From Lewinellaceae bacterium (GTDB lineage: Bacteria > Bacteroidota > Bacteroidia > Chitinophagales > Saprospiraceae): a stretch of DNA of 64,000 bases. This document shows positions 61,101-64,000 of this stretch, in pieces. Within the stretch, counting starts at the first letter, position 1; each line of letters opens with the position of its first letter. A program made the translations under genes and the position numbers. The stretch lies in NCBI GenBank assembly GCA_016716135.1, contig JADJWX010000010.1:124001-188000 (forward strand), given 5' to 3'. Under the pieces are notes generated by a model. That model searched no databases and was not told where the DNA came from. It saw only the letters and a program-made list of their open reading frames with translations.

Positions 61101-64000
61101 ACGTTGCATTCAAATTGACCGTCACGTCATCCGAAGCTGTACAACCATTTGTGGTATTCGTAACCAGCAACGTATACATTCCGGAAACATTTACGTTTGG
61201 CTGCGCTTGCGTCTGGTTGCCGGCGTTAATGCCCGGGCCGGTCCAGTTGTAGGTAAAGTCCGGACCGGTGGATGATGTCCCGCCGATTAGTGTTGACGTA
61301 ATTATGCAATCAATAATCTGATCGTTGCCGGCATCGGCAGTCGGCGCAGTCAGATCGTCTGTTACAATTACCTGATCGGTTGATGTACAGCCATTTGTCG
61401 TGTTGGTTACGACCAAATCATAGGTGCCGGCCAATGAAACAGGTACCTGGATAGCATTCTGATTCCCCGCGTTGATTCCGGGGCCGCTCCACAAGACAGT
61501 AAAGTTTGCGCCGGCACTTGATGCGCCAGCATCCAGAGTCTCGGTTGCAGCATTAAAACAGTTCAGAATCAGGTCACTACCACCGTTTGCAACAGGCGCC
61601 AGGGTGTCGATAGTGATGAGTACAACATCGGTATTTTCACAACTGTTAGTCGTGTCTGTAACCACCAAATTATAGGTGCCGGGAATGGTGATGCCGGCAG
61701 GGCTTTGCATCATTTCGTTGGCCGGTGTAATACCCGGGCCTGTCCATTGATAAACAAAATTTTGTCCGGAAGAGGAACCCGAGCCATTGATGTCCACACT
61801 TGTAACGGCACAAGTTAAATTCAGGTTTGGCCCGGCATTGGCCACGGGGACATTCGCATCCTGAAAAACGACGGTTGTGTCACTTTGGGTACAACCGTTT
61901 GCAGGATTGGTGACTACCAAAATGTAATCGCCAGGTTGCGACACTTGCGGATTGGGCAAGGTTTCATTGCCGGAATCAATACCGGGTCCTGACCATAAAT
62001 ATGTGACGGTAACCGGCGCACCACTTCCATCCAGCGTGACCCCGTTGGGTGTAAGACAGGTCAGGGTTTGGTCCGGGCCGGAAGATACCGTTGGGTCAGC
62101 AGTATCCAGATCAACGGTTACGGTGTTTGATGCCGTACAGCCGTTGCTTGTATTTGTGATAGTCAATGTGTATACACCGGATTGATCAACCACCGGGTTA
62201 TATTGGTTTTGATTGCCGGCATTAATACCCGGGCCGGTCCAAAGCGCCTCAAATTCCGGGCCCTGGCTTGAACCACTGCCACCGAGTGAAACACTGGTAG
62301 TAGTGCAGGTAATTGTTTGCGCCTGCCCTGCATCTACTGTGGGCGGTGCAAGGGAAGCATCGACCACAGCAGTGTCTGTTTGGGTGCAACCGTTAGCCGG
62401 GTTGGTCACCGTCAGGACGTAAGTGCCGGCTTGATTTACACTCGGCGATGGATCATTCTGGTTTGCCGGAGTGATGCCCGGCCCGGTCCATAGAAAAACA
62501 ACGCCAGCCGGGCTTGCCGTTCCGGACAGGTTGACCGAGGGCTGGATACAAGTTAGCAAACCATCGTTTCCGGCATTTGCTGTGGGCAATTGGGTGTCTC
62601 CGATAACAGTGATGCTTGCCGTATTTGTACAGCCACTCAGCGTGTTGGTTATCGTCAGATTATACAAGCCCGCCATTGAAACAGAGGGGTCTGCCACAGC
62701 CTGATTACCCGGAGTAATGCCGGGGCCCGTCCATTGATAAACCGCTGTGGATGCATTTGTTTCACTGTTCAGAATGGTGTTTGTTTGTACGCAGTTTATG
62801 GTGTCTGCTGTAATGCTGACCGTAGGCGGCGTATTATCGCCGATGACGATGGCCGAATCCACGGCGACACAACTATTTGCCGGATTGGTTACCTGAAGTA
62901 TATAGGTTCCGGGCACACCAACTGTCGGATTCTGTTGGTTTTGATTGCCTGGTGTAATACCCGGCCCCGACCATAAATAGGTGACCCCGGGCGTAGTGGA
63001 ATTCCCCTGAAGGGTTACGGTAGCACCACCGGGGAAGCAGGTTAAGGTACCACCCTGCGTGGATATATTGGGCAGGGAAATATCTTGTTGAACGGTAACA
63101 AAAGCCGTATCGTAACAAGTGGTCCCACCAATGGTATTTGCAACGATCAAACCGTACTGCCCTCCGGCATTTACGGCCTGCGTACTTTGCGTACCAATGG
63201 TATTCCACATCGAATTTTTCCATGTAAACATGGTTCCCGGTCCGGTAGAACTACTGCTCAACGTCAAGGTCGGGTTGGTGCAACTGATGATTCCGTTAAC
63301 TGTATTAATTAAAGCTTCATTGGGTATGCGCACAATGGTAAAGCGGACGATGCTATCGCAGTCTAAAAAGGAATTGAAGGTTTCTGAAAACGTCCCCGGA
63401 TCACAATAGTTAGTGCCATTAATCGTAAAGCAGCTGTTTTCACAAATGTATTGCGTACCGATATTGGTTATGATTTGATTTTTAATGGTTACTGTCTGCC
63501 GCACGGTGCTGTCGCAGCCTAAATACGACATATATGGGCTGGAGTTGAGTGTAAACGTTCCTGGCGCCGCAAGGGAAGTGAATGGCTCCTGGTCCCAAAT
63601 AAAAGGTGCATCTTCAAAACAAACTGTCACAGGCTCCAAAATGGTTGGAGGGATAGGTTGGTTGGTTACCGGCAGGCAGCTTTGCTGCGGAGGGTGACAG
63701 GCATTGCCGACCTGAACACAGACATTGCCTCCGGCACTTCCAAACGTTATGGTCACAGTTGTTCCTTCCGGTGCAGGGAATTGCACGTTATTCAATCCAC
63801 CATTAATTTGGGAGCCGGGTGGAGCTATCCAGCGGTAATAACCAGCCCCGGGAACAGGTGGAATGGTATATTCAACTGTAGCGCCGGGGCATACGGCAGT
63901 CGGGCCCTGTGGTACAGGAGGCGCCCCAGGCGGCGGCGGTGAAACGGAGCCGCTGGTTACATTCATTTGGTAATCACAGACATCCGCGATATACCCGTCA
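58102..64000 (-). CDS. Giant repetitive T9SS type B adhesin, 5' end beyond the window
   Basis: No stop or convincing start is seen up to the end of the window (ATG at 63966 is internal; DGYIADVCDYQ precedes it), so at least 1965 residues are visible. It starts with Pro-rich PPPPGAPP and a YRWIAPPG PKD-type domain. About 18 tandem modules of roughly 83 residues follow, each with a W-S/T-G-P-G-I core and VTNxxNGCT ending. A SprB-type repeat (CFGETNGFIAINGVIGGTQP) comes next, then the T9SS type B/gliding C-terminal domain (RRIYIPNVFNPESSDPLNSF ... VYVWYVEVEFIDG). It is a cell-surface adhesin. Export by T9SS is inferred from the C-terminus. Confidence 0.88.
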   Translation of the reverse strand, partial: DGYIADVCDYQMNVTSGSVSPPPPGAPPVPQGPTAVCPGATVEYTIPPVPGAGYYRWIAPPGSQINGGLNNVQFPAPEGTTVTITFGSAGGNVCVQVGNACHPPQQSCLPVTNQPIPPTILEPVTVCFEDAPFIWDQEPFTSLAAPGTFTLNSSPYMSYLGCDSTVRQTVTIKNQIITNIGTQYICENSCFTINGTNYCDPGTFSETFNSFLDCDSIVRFTIVRIPNEALINTVNGIISCTNPTLTLSSSSTGPGTMFTWKNSMWNTIGTQSTQAVNAGGQYGLIVANTIGGTTCYDTAFVTVQQDISLPNISTQGGTLTCFPGGATVTLQGNSTTPGVTYLWSGPGITPGNQNQQNPTVGVPGTYILQVTNPANSCVAVDSAIVIGDNTPPTVSITADTINCVQTNTILNSETNASTAVYQWTGPGITPGNQAVADPSVSMAGLYNLTITNTLSGCTNTASITVIGDTQLPTANAGNDGLLTCIQPSVNLSGTASPAGVVFLWTGPGITPANQNDPSPSVNQAGTYVLTVTNPANGCTQTDTAVVDASLAPPTVDAGQAQTITCTTTSVSLGGSGSSQGPEFEALWTGPGINAGNQNQYNPVVDQSGVYTLTITNTSNGCTASNTVTVDLDTADPTVSSGPDQTLTCLTPNGVTLDGSGAPVTVTYLWSGPGIDSGNETLPNPQVSQPGDYILVVTNPANGCTQSDTTVVFQDANVPVANAGPNLNLTCAVTSVDINGSGSSSGQNFVYQWTGPGITPANEMMQSPAGITIPGTYNLVVTDTTNSCENTDVVLITIDTLAPVANGGSDLILNCFNAATETLDAGASSAGANFTVLWSGPGINAGNQNAIQVPVSLAGTYDLVVTNTTNGCTSTDQVIVTDDLTAPTADAGNDQIIDCIITSTLIGGTSSTGPDFTYNWTGPGINAGNQTQAQPNVNVSGMYTLLVTNTTNGCTASDDVTVNLNATYPTASAGPDLVLTCATPMQTLDGSASSTGANFQTLWTGPDINAGNQNNLSPTITQPGTYILSITDQNNSCVTVDTVIVQEDKVAPAASAGIDLELDCQTTQVMLDGSGSTIGPDFIYLWTGPGITAGNQNDQSPNVDVPGNYTIQVTDTNNGCTATDDAIITQDITLPTASAGLPLTLTCAQTTLPIDGSGSSAGADFEYLWTGPGINTSNFNVQSPMVSDSGTYTVLVTNIQNHCTATATVLVSADQDLPVTNAGADQTLTCQNDTLGLDGTGSQAGATIVYTWTGPGIVAGTQSNATAQIFLPGSYTLEVVNTANGCSNTDVVSVGQDIQAPVADAGADAILTCTSANGVTISAINSDTGAGFSLVWSGPGISTANQNQVEPTVATSGTYTVLITNIGNGCTSTDEVVVGLDQDLPTADAGADQTITCSIPQVIIDAGGSVANGPLAYLWSGPGITAGNADLISPSVDQSGVYTVVVTNTVNGCTDMADVEVFLDTDPPQATATGGLITCMEPEIMIGSTSSVANSTYSWTGPDIDVANMNLQNPQIGEPGMYTVLITAPNGCTATATAQVDIDADVPVGTTAGTELNCTNNGQSTISGTVTTPGASFAWTGPGGFTSNNLNPQVSAAGTYILTLTSVNGCTKTYDAVVTANFTQPTVNATVGDKLDCTTTSVIINGNGSSAGPTFSYIWTTGTGNIVSGGNTLTPTVDVAGVYTLQVTNSANGCTNTGTVTVEYDPAVPTGFDLTVKQIRCFGETNGFIAINGVIGGTQPFQFTFNGGPASGTGQFSQLSQGTYLITLEDANGCTLDTTVAISAPGALTVDLEDNVLLELGESVTVTATIAGTTPIESITWNPPAPCITDCLSYDTLPTHSYQQTITVVDSNGCISTDRQLIQVDRSRRIYIPNVFNPESSDPLNSFLMVQGGTDVQQVKNWQIFDRWGNAIFSANDFQPNDPTYAWDGKARGDNAAPAVYVWYVEVEFIDGEVELFKGDVTLVRN
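58885..63260 (-). repeat. Tandem PKD-like module array inside the adhesin gene
   Basis: About 18 coding repeats of roughly 83 codons (near 250 bases), consensus fragments DAGADQTLTC, WTGPGINAGNQN, GTYTLVVTNT and NGCTATD. Copies are diverged, and no two were seen to be identical over long stretches. The two at the C-terminal end (cores WTGPGGFTSNNLN and WTTGTGN) are more degenerate than the middle ones. The array lies in-frame on the minus strand. Confidence 0.85.

Noticed and set aside
58885..63260. Tandem repeats as a possible CRISPR array
   Set aside because: The repeats are diverged coding modules of about 250 bases in an open frame, not short identical repeats with spacers.

Overview
The window looks like a chromosomal segment of a Bacteroidota bacterium, most likely from the Saprospiria. 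Five lines of evidence support this: several secreted proteins end in type IX secretion (T9SS) sorting domains, including a giant adhesin with a gliding-motility-type C-terminus; many genes are preceded by the Bacteroidota -7 promoter element TAnnTTTG; ribosome-binding sites are weak or absent; the ribosomal protein bL31 is type B; and there is a lycopene cyclase of carotenoid metabolism. Genus and species cannot be fixed from the sequence alone. I saw no rRNA, tRNA, CRISPR array, transposase or prophage gene.

Layout. Positions 1-3437 carry one-carbon and translation genes (fhs, glnS). Positions 3579-8717 hold two T9SS cargo proteins flanking lpxB. Positions 8949-15819 hold mutS2, two tandem CotH-family secreted proteins, a small conserved protein and an aquaporin. 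Positions 15880-24190 hold an S9 peptidase, a probable small RNA, a dynamin-like GTPase, and a minus-strand run of WbqC, TraB/GumN and two membrane proteins. Positions 24292-30816 form a plus-strand housekeeping run: lycopene cyclase, coaE, rpmE, a GlmU-like protein, a PurM-like protein, a TPR lipoprotein and gluQ. Positions 30829-37053 hold a damaged haloperoxidase-like gene, a very small T9SS-type protein, rmuC and a DUF2207/LemA pair.

Positions 37232-47411 are the most coherent block: eight co-directional genes that together would convert cytosine or uracil to acetyl-CoA or an acyl-CoA by the reductive pyrimidine pathway. They are a fungal-type cytosine deaminase, PreTA, dihydropyrimidinase, beta-ureidopropionase, an omega-amino-acid transaminase, a CoA-acylating semialdehyde dehydrogenase, and an NCS1 permease with an unusual periplasmic insert. 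Gene order runs nearly backwards along the pathway. Positions 47711-58026 hold rhlE with an S4-domain gene, rhomboid, a Tat-signal cupin paired with a KamA-type radical SAM enzyme, rlmI, a dienelactone hydrolase lipoprotein, a DUF4230-like protein, an S41 protease and an Lrp regulator. Positions 58102-64000 are the 3' part of a repetitive adhesin of at least 1965 residues that runs off the window.

Two cross-cutting observations matter for any user. First, four otherwise normal genes (lpxB, mutS2, an S4-domain gene and the haloperoxidase-like gene) are broken by missing bases. Three of these are single-base losses in or next to short homopolymers, so assembly error is a serious possibility. 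Second, several intergenic hairpins sit directly after stop codons and share a centre ACT-nnn-AGT, which points to a family of small interspersed palindromes.
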